In this document: in pieces, positions 14,901-22,052 of the stretch | Layout: each line of letters starts with the position of its first letter | Numbering within the stretch: the first letter of the stretch is position 1 | Source of the DNA: Lepturacanthus savala | Lineage: Eukaryota > Chordata > Actinopteri > Scombriformes > Trichiuridae | Direction: 5' to 3' | Length of the DNA: 64,000 bases | Assembly (NCBI GenBank): GCA_030544235.1 | Contig: CM060477.1 | Location: forward strand, 22,628,934 to 22,692,933 | Program-made: the position numbers and the translations under genes | The notes under the pieces: model-generated | Seen by the model: only the letters and a program-made list of their open reading frames with translations | What the model was told of the DNA's origin: nothing | Databases searched by the model: none

Positions 14901-17900
14901 TTCACATCTGCTTTAAATGACTGTGGACTCACTGTGGATTTAGCCTTTGAAGGATCTTTTAATATCCTTCAACAGGAGGAAATATTACAGTGAGGAAAGC
15001 CTCTTTCACTGTTAGCATGAATAAATGATTTGACATGATTTAAGTAAGGCTGCAAGATTATTCTGATGGTTAACCTATCATTTTTTGAAAAAATAAATCC
15101 ATTAGTTATTTGGTAATCAAAAGAGTTGGTGATGAATGTAATCGTTGGAAATTGATTAATTAATCATTGCAGCTCTCAATTTAACCAACATTAGAAACAA
15201 AAGTTTTATTCTGTTTCTGTGTAAAAGTCACTGAACTGCCACTAGAGGTTACTGGATCTCAGGTTTCTCTTACACTAAAGCCTAATTCATACTTCTGTCT
15301 ATGTAGCGATGCAATCCCCTACACCGTAGACTGAGATGATTTTTTTCTTGCCTGGTGAACAGTTGCCATTGTTTACTGTAAAGAGGAAGCATGAATTCAG
15401 CACAAGGCATTCCCACAATGCAGAATTTTAAATGCTAGAAGCCTGCATCACATCGATGGCGTAGTTATGCCTGCATGAGTATAAACTAGGCGTAAGGCCT
15501 ATGAGATACTAATAATAGTACATTTAGGCATAAGACCTATGAGATAATAATAGTACATTTAATTTATAAGCACTTTTCAAGCTACTCAAAGACAAAATAC
15601 AATACAAGAAAACTTATAAAGATGAACATCTATGTTTAAAAAAGTTTAATAATGAAACAAAAAAAATACTACATTAGTAATGTAAGAGGAAGAAAATCAT
15701 CACCCTATTAAAATACTTTTGGCCTAAATCACCTCTTGATGATGCTGCCATGTTTGGAAAAATCATCTTAAATCTGGAGGTAAAAGGTATACTCTCTATG
15801 CCCCTATGGTCATTTTACTTAGGCCATTTCATTTTATTTTATGCTTTATTATTCTTTAGGATAAAATTCCTCGACTTCAAGGCAATTTCATTTCATTGGG
15901 CAGCCTTCATTATGGCAGCTGCTTCAAAAAACAAGACAAACGTGATCCTTGAATCGGTTTCTACTTGTGAGTGATAAGGTTTATCCAACTACTTATTCCT
16001 GGTAAGACCACTTCTTTCTGTAACTTTAAACTTTTTATTTAAAAAAAGGACATTTGTATATTAATGAACATTTACTAATAAGCCAGATGACAGCCAGGCT
16101 GGTTTCCATCTGTAAAACCCTTGGCCAGGTTTAAAGTTGCCTAGAATATTCCAAAATTGCACTGATTAACTAACACACAACGGTCCACTATATCCACACT
16201 TATCTACTGTCAAGATGATTAATAAATATAATATTCTCTGCATTAGATAAAGTTTTTTTGCTTTTTTCCAAAAAATTGAAAAAATGACTAAGGCCAATAT
16301 TATAACAAGTGATGATATGCATTATTAAATGAAACCATTTCATCCTCCTGTCACCATTTACCTTAGAGAGCATTAGGAAGCCGTCAGAGTTCAGCACTTC
16401 GGGTGCGTGTCTGTCCATGTAAGAGCAACAGGCGGCGCTGAGCGCACTTAGAGAGTAGAGGCTGGCTACATCGAACACCAGGCACACATTGTTGGTGTGC
16501 AGGACGGTGCGGAGGAACTCCGAGGTGGAGTCCTCCAGTGGCTGGAGGCCATAGCGGTGGGCCAGGCCAAGGAAGTCCAGCAGCACCTCCTCCCGGGCAG
16601 AGCTGAGGCTGGCCCGGCCCGTGTACAGGTAGTGTAGCAGCATGGAGAAGGCCTCGGCCCGCGTCTCCTCCAGACAAACCTCCGCCTGGGGCTGCGACTC
16701 CTTCATCCCGCCATACAACAGGGCCCTGAAGTACCCAGAATCACATCATTTACATGGTTTTTCTTTGTTTTTCAATACTCAACTAGCTGTCAGTAGTCCA
16801 CACAGACCAATTACTCTGAAGAACACATGGACTAACAAAAAATGGCAAGATATCAATCAACTGTCTGAATCACATGTATATGTAGTGTTTATTGTTCTTT
16901 GTGTAAATAGCAGAGCTGTGGCAATTAGTCAACTGATCAATTAGTTCCTATATCACATTAATCAGCAATTATTTTGATAATCAAATAATGAATTTAGTTC
17001 ACTTTTAAGAAGAAAATATCCAAATTCTCTGGTTCCAGAATTTAGGTTAAATCTTCAGCTTTGGGAAAGTACACAAAATTCAGCCTCGGCCCAAGTTGAG
17101 AGAGGGAGAGAGAGAGAGAGAGACACGCACATGACCACATGCACAAGCACATGGTCACATGTGCATGTATGTGTGAAGGTATGTGTTGACTATATGTGGA
17201 TAATTACATTTAACCAAACAATATTGTGTTAATGTTGATTTGAGTCTTAATAAATATGTTTAATCCAACTAAAAGCATGTGAAAACGACTCATTATCTTG
17301 AAAGCTGTTTTTCTCAAAATTAACGTTTGCTGACAGTCAGTCAAACTTTGAAAGAGCATATCTCAGAGAATATTTGGAGTAGAAAGATAACGTTGGTATC
17401 TCCTCAAAGCTGAGATTCTCCTCTTTCCAGAACTAACTTCTCCCAAAACAATTTGATTGATTTTTTGGAATTTATAAATGTCAAACATATATAGTAAACC
17501 TGTTGAAGGGACATAAGTTGCTGAATAAATACTTGAAAATAAAACGTTTGTAGAGGTGTGCTCCTTGTATATAATATCATAAATTAACGAGTATTACTTG
17601 TTTGAAATCTCTGTAGAAGCTCATAATAATGTAGACACTCCAGCAGTAGCCCCTGGACCCCTTTCAAAGTTTCCCTAGAGAAAATTTTCTAGTTTATTTA
17701 TTTATTAATAATAAAGGTATGACGAGTGCCACGCCTCTGTATTCGAGATGCAGCAGTTTATGAAGGGATCTTCTAATAATCAGCATGAACAGAAGGGATA
17801 ATTACAGCAGTAAAAAAATGTCTGTTGGGCTCCTGAATCCTCTAATCATCACCTGAAGTAGTGGCAACGAGCTGCCAGGATGACTCTGTGAGCTGGGAAA

Positions 17901-18037
17901 CGCTTTCCCTCCACAATGAAGGTGACGTCGCTGTACTCCTCACCAAGCACCAGCGCTCCCAGCTGCTCTGACAGCAGGTGGATGTGGTCAATCTCAGACA
18001 CAGAGGCCAACGGACGTAGGGGGTGACTGTTACTCAT
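17..18037 (-). CDS. btbd9: BTB/POZ domain-containing protein 9, complete coding region over ten exons
   Basis: CDS join (minus): 17853-18037, 16362-16725, 14033-14309, 12270-12489, 12062-12181, 7405-7514, 7046-7235, 2415-2522, 1321-1399, 17-208. Lengths 185, 364, 277, 220, 120, 110, 190, 108, 79 and 192 nt sum to 1845 nt, or 614 residues plus stop, close to the human protein (about 612). All introns are GT-AG, phases match, and no internal stop was found. Domain order: BTB/POZ about residues 26-135, BACK about 140-245, two F5/8-type C domains about 255-395 and 410-550, then a Ser/Gln-rich tail. The two C domains share recognisable blocks such as LLNGDTRNYDWDSGY and SYSYYIEVS. The start ATG (18037) has a good CCACC context and opens the conserved MSNSHPLRP N-terminus. 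Known family role: BTB-BACK proteins are CUL3 ubiquitin-ligase adaptors; BTBD9 is associated with restless legs syndrome, sleep and iron homeostasis. It is compact (18.8 kb) beside the very large human gene. The 3' UTR lies off the left edge. Confidence 0.96.
340..1135. repeat. Degenerate AGACTGTTAAAGAG tract in btbd9 intron 10
   Basis: About 800 bp built from loose variants of a 14-24 nt motif (GACTGTTAAAGAGACTGAGA). The plus strand is strongly purine-rich; the btbd9 transcript would therefore be pyrimidine-rich here. Copies are too diverged to give a fixed period. Open frames across it in either direction are simple-repeat artefacts. Confidence 0.85.
1321..1399 (-). CDS. btbd9: btbd9 exon 10 (end of second F5/8C domain)
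   Basis: Acceptor GTGTTGCAG|ATCATGG and donor AATGAG|GTAAAGG. 79 nt, residues about 525-551: SWQTLKFDMQPASFIRIVG then THNTANE. It is too short to stand out as an open reading frame but matches the family across its full length. Phase 2 in, 0 out. Confidence 0.93.
1425..1745. repeat. A-rich AACATGAAAAACAGGAAAA tract in intron 9
   Basis: About 320 bp of imperfect ACATGAAAA and ACAGGAAAA units, almost pure purine plus scattered C/T on the plus strand. An isolated related run (aacatgaaacaccggaaaaa) sits at 2269-2288, suggesting that the tract once extended further or was interrupted. Confidence 0.75.
2415..2522 (-). CDS. btbd9: btbd9 exon 9 (second F5/8C domain)
   Basis: Acceptor CTGTTTAG|GCTGCTG and donor GCATGTCG|GTGAGT. 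108 nt, residues about 489-524: LLLWDCDERSYSYYIEVS then ATQQQWTKVVDRTRVAC. The exon is phase 2 at both ends and joins exon 8 across a 4.5-kb intron that holds two Tc1-like remnants. Confidence 0.94.
2946..2992. repeat. (TG)n microsatellite
   Basis: Near-uninterrupted TG dinucleotide run of about 45 bp in btbd9 intron 8. Confidence 0.95.
3180..3955 (+). pseudogene. Tc1/mariner-like transposase remnant 1
   Basis: Adjacent plus-strand frames read like a Tc1-family transposase: the SRITMHRRMQDMGF helix-turn-helix segment, KRSKVMFSDES (first catalytic Asp region), a VMVWGAMS block, then a degraded DPLYP-like catalytic region and a C-terminal tail ending near 3950. Several stops and frame changes separate the pieces, so it is dead. 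No terminal repeats were located. It sits in intron 8 of btbd9, antisense to the gene. Confidence 0.85.
4397..5630 (+). mobile_element. Tc1-like element 2 with left terminal repeat
   Basis: The left end (GGGTACAGAAAAAAGTATTC at 4402-4421) matches the common fish Tc1-like terminus that carries the phrase AAGTATTCAGAC. Transposase traces run from about 4738 (KELPEELRDRIVARH) through 5100-5150 (MVRKFFWSDET, catalytic Asp region) and 5340-5440 (QQDNNPKHK) to about 5600, in changing frames with stops. The right terminal repeat is not recognisable. It is an inactive fossil in btbd9 intron 8. Confidence 0.85.
5640..7045. other. Intron 8 remainder, no gene seen
   Basis: A/T-rich intronic DNA. A short segment at 6345-6450 resembles hAT-associated A/T repeats. 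A pair of inverted GGACGGG/CCCGTCC sequences flanks 6764-6809 and may be a small MITE end, but I could not define borders. Confidence 0.4.
7046..7235 (-). CDS. btbd9: btbd9 exon 8 (second F5/8C domain start)
   Basis: Acceptor TATCTAG|TCCCTAATG and donor CCCTGAG|GTAGAC. 190 nt, residues about 426-488, with VPNENVATIASCASVIEG, LLNGDTRNYDWDSGYTCHQL and VIQLAQPYSIGSLR. Phase 1 in, 2 out. Confidence 0.94.
7405..7514 (-). CDS. btbd9: btbd9 exon 7 (end of first F5/8C domain)
   Basis: Acceptor ATGTCTCAG|GTATGTTCGG and donor CTTCTGG|GTAAGTT. 110 nt, residues about 389-425; reads YVRIVGTHNTVNKVFHLVAF and on to FECMFTN. Phase 2 in, 1 out. It is separated from exon 8 by a 169-nt intron. Confidence 0.94.
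8789..9482. mobile_element. hAT-like non-autonomous element (MITE)
   Basis: The 694-bp element begins TAGTGATGCACCGATC and ends with the inverted form GATCGATTGGTGCAACATTT. It is flanked by 8-bp sequences CTTAACAC (8781-8788) and CTTAATAC (9483-9490), 7 of 8 identical, the target-duplication size expected for hAT. Subterminal CCGATC/GATCGG motifs are repeated at both ends. An open frame from 8775 to 9176 shows no transposase similarity. It lies in btbd9 intron 6. Confidence 0.8.
9491..11050. other. Intron 6 middle part, nothing recognised
   Basis: A/T-rich intronic sequence without convincing coding content or terminal repeats. Short frames at 9992-10174 and 10264-10515 have no family resemblance. 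Confidence 0.5.
11056..11525 (+). pseudogene. Tc1-like element 3, truncated
   Basis: Starts with TTTATTAGGTACACCTGTTC, a frequent fish Tc1-like terminal phrase, and jumps to the transposase C-terminal third (a region like PHNLNPIEHLWDVVEQEI, read in shifting frames near 11290-11365) before fading at about 11520. The central coding part is deleted. Confidence 0.8.
12062..12181 (-). CDS. btbd9: btbd9 exon 6 (first F5/8C domain, continued)
   Basis: Acceptor TTATTTAAG|GTCGTAT and donor GTTTGCAG|GTAAACC. 120 nt, residues about 349-388, including SYSYYIEVSMDELDWVRVVD. It is separated from exon 5 by an intron of only 88 nt. Phase 2 in and out. Confidence 0.95.
12270..12489 (-). CDS. btbd9: btbd9 exon 5 (first F5/8C domain, N-terminal half)
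   Basis: Acceptor GGTCTCAG|TCCCGG and donor GACAGTCG|GTAGGA. 220 nt, residues about 276-348. Encodes PEENIATMKYGAQVVKG and SIINHIRLLLWDRDSR, the hallmark start of the first discoidin-like domain. Phase 1 in, 2 out. Confidence 0.95.
12770..13990. repeat. Nested A/T repeats in intron 4 (hAT-like element inside an older dispersed repeat)
   Basis: An inner segment of about 990 bp (12879-13870) starts TAGTGCTGTCAGTCGATTAA and ends with a related inverted sequence (ATTAATTAATCGAATCAACA). It splits a common fish dispersed repeat: the left half is near 12770-12878 (TTCTATGATAGTAAACTG phrase), the right half near 13871-13990 (TTTGGGAAACACTGATCAAC phrase to GCAGCTC). No exact target duplication was found for the inner element. 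Confidence 0.55.
14033..14309 (-). CDS. btbd9: btbd9 exon 4 (BACK domain)
   Basis: The acceptor GTGTGCAG|ACAGCTC is preceded by a GT/CA-rich tract (14311-14328) that serves as the pyrimidine-alternating stretch. Donor ATGCTCA|GTGAGT. 277 nt, residues about 184-275, including VRPSGLLSPDDLLDAIK and MDLNYRGML, typical of the BTBD9 BACK end. It carries an insertion-like GDSGDSRDT stretch, which reads as a lineage-specific loop. Phase 0 in, 1 out. Confidence 0.95.
15280..15491. mobile_element. Short MITE-like element with terminal inverted repeats
   Basis: The 212-bp segment starts GCCTAATTCATACT and ends AGTATAAACTAGGC, inverted repeats matching at 12 of 14 positions. It is followed by a roughly 38-bp tandem duplication (TAAGGCCTATGAGATA and TAAGACCTATGAGATA, 15493-15560). 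Family not identified. It lies in btbd9 intron 3. Confidence 0.5.
16362..16725 (-). CDS. btbd9: btbd9 exon 3 (rest of BTB, start of BACK)
   Basis: Acceptor GTACTTCAG|GGCCCTG and donor CTCTCTAAG|GTAAAT. At 364 nt it is the largest coding exon, residues about 62-183. It contains the BTB C-terminal helices (LLYGGMKESQP onward) and the BACK entry (ASLYSLSALSAACC). Phase 2 in, 0 out. Confidence 0.95.
16912..17080. repeat. Dispersed fish repeat copy in intron 2
   Basis: Shares phrases ATTAGTCAACTGATCAATTA and TTCTCTGGTTCCAG with copies at 18085-18260 and 18325-18470, and weaker ones at 15047-15180 and 13900-13990. This is a dispersed non-coding repeat family common in teleost introns; I do not assign a name. 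Confidence 0.5.
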
Positions 18038-18048
18038 GGTGGACACAT
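17853..18048 (-). CDS. btbd9: btbd9 exon 2 (start codon, first part of BTB)
   Basis: The acceptor TCCTGTGTTAG precedes ATGTGTCCACC and the ATG at 18037-18035. The exon ends with TACTTCAG|GTGATG. The coding part is 185 nt, phase 2 out. It carries the N-terminus and the BTB signature block with HRVILAARCHYFR, which is the dimer and CUL3-binding fold core. Confidence 0.95.
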
Positions 18049-18084
18049 CTAACACAGGAGAAAACATGTCAAACAGTCACTGAG

Positions 18085-18470
18085 AGCTACAATGATTAGT
18101 CTATCAATCAATTAGTCACCAACTGTTACATTAATCACCATCTATTCTGATAAATAACAGATTCAACTCATTTTTAAGAGGAAACATCCCAAATTATTGG
18201 AAACCTTACAATGATGCACAAACAGAGAATAAATTAATAATTCTCAAAATTCTGACTGCTTTATTTTTTTATCAACAACATTTACTTGTACTTTCAGAAC
18301 ATGTATAGACAGTCCAATATGAAAATTAAGTTGCAACGATTAGTCGATAAATTGATTAGTTTCTAACTATCATATTCCTCACCAACAATTCTGATAATCG
18401 ATTACTGGATTAGTCATTTTAATAAGAAAATGTTTAAATTCTCTGGTTCCAGCTTCTGAAATACGATTGA
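18085..18470. repeat. Two adjacent dispersed repeat copies in intron 1
   Basis: Copies at about 18085-18260 and 18325-18470 begin with variants of GCAACGATTAGTCGATAAAT and continue into AAGAGGAAAC or AAGAAAATGT and TTCTCTGGTTCCAGCTTCTG. They belong to the same family as the copy in intron 2. Confidence 0.5.
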
Positions 18471-18835
18471 TATATTTGATATACATGTTAAACTAACTCT
18501 TTACGGTCTAATTAACAGGAAACCGTTTGTGTTGTGCTGCATGCACCAGTTAACACGGTAACAAGTTACACCGTAGCACCAGCACCTAGCTAAACGCTAA
18601 CTAGATAAAGAATAAGCCCGGTTTCGCTAGAAGGAAATTATATTCTTCACAGGTTTGCTTTTCATAACAACAAGTTATCGATTCTGAACCAGGAGAATGT
18701 GACCAACTGAGATATAGATCCATCTCGTTTACAGCGGACATTTGACACCTGAGCAGCCGCCGTTAGCTTTTCGGCTCAGTAACGATTTCTTTTCTCACCA
18801 TCAACGCTGCGTGTTTGAAGTTAACGTGACTCACC

Positions 18836-18890
18836 AAGTGGCTTCCGTTCACTTCCGTGTTCTTCCGTGAAGATGTAATCAATTAAAATT
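18836..18890 (-). other. btbd9: btbd9 non-coding exon 1 (5' UTR), donor at 18835/18834
   Basis: On the minus strand the sequence GCCACTTG|GTGAGTCACG is a near-consensus splice donor, with the last exon base at 18835. It pairs with the acceptor TGTGTTAG at 18049-18056, in front of coding exon 2, and gives a 786-nt first intron. The transcription start is not resolved; I place it loosely within 18840-18900. Exon 2 adds only 11 untranslated bases before the ATG. An in-frame ATG at 18067 lies inside intron 1 and is not used. Confidence 0.7.
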
Positions 18891-19012
18891 ACAGTCACGG
18901 TTTGTCTTTTTTATCAGCCGAACAGAAAAATATTCAGCACCAAATAAAACAAACTCGTCCAGGACCCTCACCGGAAGACGATTCTGGGTCAGCGGATAGT
19001 CCCTTCCGGCTC
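18836..19012 (-). promoter_or_regulatory. btbd9: TATA-less btbd9 promoter with clustered ETS-type sites
   Basis: Three CTTCCGT elements (ACGGAAG in gene orientation) lie at 18842-18848, 18852-18858 and 18862-18868, exactly 10 bp apart. Two further ETS cores, CCGGAAG and CTTCCGG, occur at 18971-18977 and 19003-19009. No TATA box is visible. Multiple ETS/GABPA-type sites around the start are typical of housekeeping-like promoters. The sites are seen directly; their function is inferred. Confidence 0.6.
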
Positions 19013-19672
19013 AAGAGATGGTTTTTCAAAATAATGTTACCCAAAAAAACACAAAGCCTAGGATATGTCAGGAAAAAAAAATGTCTGTAATGTCACCTCA
19101 CCTTTGTACCACGCGTTTTTTGTCTGTTACTTCTGTGAATACTGACAAACAAGCAAAGAGGATTTAACAATTATAATATTAATTTTCTGTACATTTTAAC
19201 ATTATAAGTATAATTTTGAAAAAAAGTGGTTTTGAGCATTGTTATTACAACTGAATTTCAAGAGTAGACTCCACTGCCATACAAAAAAATAACTGCAGGG
19301 TGACAGCGCTACTAATAAAAACCTACGAAAAATAATAAATTAACATCCTCCTGGTCTTAGATTCTTCAGCCTCAAGAGGTTAGGAAACTTCTGTTGGAGT
19401 ATGTTACTGCCATGATAACCACTTTCAACAGTGGAATTGCCAGCTTTTTGAAAACTTGTCAGCAAGATCCCTGTTGTGACTCGCAGCAATAATGACAAAG
19501 GTGAGCTAGGTTTATATTTAAATTGCCAAATCCATATTTTCAGTTATTTTGGTAAGAGTCTCTAAAAGCAATGCAATAGTAGCGTAATATAGTAAATGAA
19601 ATGATAATAAAAAGTAATAAATAAGTAACAAAGCGAGCTGTGACATATGGATTCTTTATTTATTACAGTAAT
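19013..19672. other. btbd9 upstream intergenic spacer
   Basis: A/T-rich sequence between the btbd9 promoter and the Gypsy-A insertion. A small frame starting at 18902 on the plus strand has no family resemblance. I see no RNA gene or second promoter. Confidence 0.5.
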
Positions 19673-19846
19673 TGTGGTGTATTAATGACGAGACGGTTGC
19701 ACGCATTTAACAACGTTTACTGTGGTCTTCTCATAACTCACATAACCCACGCACATGTCATCATGTCTACTTCCGCACTGGCATCCTGGCATGTGCAACA
19801 TACATCAACATGAACTACGGTGGTCCTATCGGATCAATATACCACA
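19673..19846 (-). repeat. Gypsy-A 3' LTR
   Basis: 174 bp, TGTGGTGTATT to ATATACCACA on the plus strand. Differs from the partner LTR by a handful of substitutions and one indel, mostly around 19790-19805. Confidence 0.95.
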
Positions 19847-20015
19847 TCACCTCCCCCCTTATTTTAAGATTCCCCATACAACATAGTATACCATATATAA
19901 TATATCTTCCTTTTCACTTTACGGTTAACTCAAAATATTCTAGTCAAACACTTTAACATAAAACATGGTATATCATTACTATATGTTATGATTGCAAATG
20001 TCAACATTACCCATA

Positions 20016-22052
20016 CTATATAATAACATCAACTGAATGCTTCACTAAATTTTTAAACTTGAACTCAAGTCTTTTATCACAACACTCAGTCCAGGTAAGG
20101 GTCACCGCAGCAGGATCAGGCGGCTCGGCTGACTCAGGCAGTTCAGTTGCTGAAGCTGCTGTGGAACTGCTCTCCACTGGCCCGTTCTCCTCAGCTACAT
20201 CCTCAGGTTGCGGATCTGGAAGGTCTGCAGAATGCCGGGGTCTCAGCTGGTTTCCGTGGCGTCTGTACTCACAATCAGTTGCTTCTCCTCGCACTTTGTA
20301 CGATACAGGCCCTGACTGCTCTGTGACTACTCCGGGGATCCACCTTGGGGTTTCCCCAGCAGTGTTTCTTAGGTAGACCTGCTCATCCACCTCAAACTGT
20401 CTGTCTAACCCCCGTCTGTTATGTTCATCTTTCTGCAGATACTGCTTCCTCCTCACCGTTTCTTGGATGCTGGGTTTCAGAAAATTCAATCTTGTTCTGA
20501 CATGCCTTTTCAAAAACACATCAGCAGGTGTCTCGCCCGTTGTGCTGTTGGGAGTGGCGCGGTACCGTAGGAGAAAGTGAGAGATTTTGTCTTCAATGTC
20601 CAAATCTTCTCTCGCCAACTTTTTCATGCCGGTCTTGAACGTGGAGACATATCTCTCAGCTAGCCAGTTTGTGGCTGGGTGCCTTGGGGCACCAGTTGTG
20701 TGGAGGATTCCATTTCTCTTTGTGAACTGCTGGAACTCCTCAGACATAAAGGTTGTTGCATTGTCTGTGACAACCTGTTCAGGGACTCCATATGATGCAA
20801 AAAGTCTCTTTAGCCTGGTAATGGTTGCAGATGAAGTTATTTGTGTCATTTTATACAATTCCAGCCATTTTGAGAAAGCGTTGACTACAATCATGAACAT
20901 GTGGCCCATGAATGGCCCGGCAAAGTCAATGTGAAGTCTCTTCCAAACAGTCCCTGGGAATTCCCAAGGGTGGAGAGGTACTTGGCGTGGCATGCTTTGC
21001 TCTAGCTGGCACGTCTCACACTGTTTGCAGGTTTTTTCAATGTCCATATCAATATGCGGCCACCAGACGTGTTGTCTTGCGATTGTCTTCATTTTCACTA
21101 TGCCAGGGTGCCCACTGTGGATTTCCGTAAGAACTGCAGCTCTGAGCTTGGTTGGGACAATCACTCTTGTGCCCCACAGCACAAACCCTTGCTCCACAGA
21201 CAGTTCATCATGCTTTTTGTGGTATCTTCTCAGTTCTTCGGGCATTTCTTTTGGCCATCCTTCCATGATGAATCTGTGTAGCTTTGACAGTGCTGTGTCA
21301 GTCCTAGTTGCCCTGGCAATCTGTTTTGCAGTCAATGGCATGCCCTCTAGGTGCTCACATATCAGTGCATCAATGTAGGTGGAGATGGTTTCCGTTCCCG
21401 CATCCTTAGTCTCTGACAGCGGAACACGAGACAACCCATCAGCATTGCCATGCTTCTCGGACTGGCGGTATACAATGTGATAATTGTATGCCGACAGTAT
21501 GATGGCCCACCTCTGGATCCGCGCTGCTGCCATTGCAGGAAGGCCTTTGTGTTCCCCAAACAAAGTCAGTAAAGGCCTATGGTCTGTGACCAGGTTGAAT
21601 TGACACCCCCAGAGGTACTGGTGAAACTTCTTAACACCATACACAAGGCTTAAGGCCTCCTTCTCAATTTGGGAATATTTCCTTTCTGCTGGAGAGAGTG
21701 TTCGAGAAGCGTAAACGGTGCTTACGCTTCGGTGCTTACGGTGCTCTTCTCCATCTGGTGTTGTGTGCTGGATTACTGCTCCAATGCCATAGGCTGAAGC
21801 ATCACATGCAAGGGTCAACGGCAGGTTCTGATCATAGTGCACTAACACTTTGTCACTTGTCAGGAGCACTTTACATTTGTTGAATGCTTCCTGCTCGGTT
21901 TTCTTCCATTTCCATGTGACTTGATCTTTCAGCAGTCTATAAAGTGGCGCTAACACAGTACTTTGCTGTGGCACCTTGTAGTTCACTAGGCCTAGGAAAG
22001 CCCTAAGCTCTTTGACATTTTCAGGTGCAGGTGCATCGTGTATTGCTCTCAC
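20016..22052 (-). CDS. Gypsy-A pol C-terminal part: RT end, RNase H, integrase
   Basis: An intact 678-codon frame. The N-terminus is the RT thumb (ENVKELRAFLGLVNY), RNase H follows near residues 80-215 (LACDASAYGIGAVIQH and VTDHRPLLTLFG), then an integrase HHCC zinc-binding motif near 310-350 and a core with HIDFAGP, VTDNATTF and an ERYVSTFK segment carrying the catalytic Asp, Asp and Glu. The C-terminal region is acidic and proline-rich. The frame belongs to a longer gag-pol polyprotein that is broken upstream, so its apparent start is only the first Met after the break. Confidence 0.9.
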   Translation of the reverse strand: MRAIHDAPAPENVKELRAFLGLVNYKVPQQSTVLAPLYRLLKDQVTWKWKKTEQEAFNKCKVLLTSDKVLVHYDQNLPLTLACDASAYGIGAVIQHTTPDGEEHRKHRSVSTVYASRTLSPAERKYSQIEKEALSLVYGVKKFHQYLWGCQFNLVTDHRPLLTLFGEHKGLPAMAAARIQRWAIILSAYNYHIVYRQSEKHGNADGLSRVPLSETKDAGTETISTYIDALICEHLEGMPLTAKQIARATRTDTALSKLHRFIMEGWPKEMPEELRRYHKKHDELSVEQGFVLWGTRVIVPTKLRAAVLTEIHSGHPGIVKMKTIARQHVWWPHIDMDIEKTCKQCETCQLEQSMPRQVPLHPWEFPGTVWKRLHIDFAGPFMGHMFMIVVNAFSKWLELYKMTQITSSATITRLKRLFASYGVPEQVVTDNATTFMSEEFQQFTKRNGILHTTGAPRHPATNWLAERYVSTFKTGMKKLAREDLDIEDKISHFLLRYRATPNSTTGETPADVFLKRHVRTRLNFLKPSIQETVRRKQYLQKDEHNRRGLDRQFEVDEQVYLRNTAGETPRWIPGVVTEQSGPVSYKVRGEATDCEYRRHGNQLRPRHSADLPDPQPEDVAEENGPVESSSTAASATELPESAEPPDPAAVTLTWTECCDKRLEFKFKNLVKHSVDVII

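Noticed and set aside
16384..16677. Second minus-strand frame over btbd9 exon 3
   Set aside because: Shadow frame in GC-rich coding sequence; the frame with BTB/BACK motifs is the real one.
18038..18067. Upstream in-frame ATG at 18067 as btbd9 start
   Set aside because: It lies inside intron 1, beyond the acceptor at 18049. The conserved N-terminus begins at 18037.
20059..21378. Plus-strand frames across 20-21.4 kb
   Set aside because: They are antisense shadows of the Gypsy-A RNase H/integrase frame.
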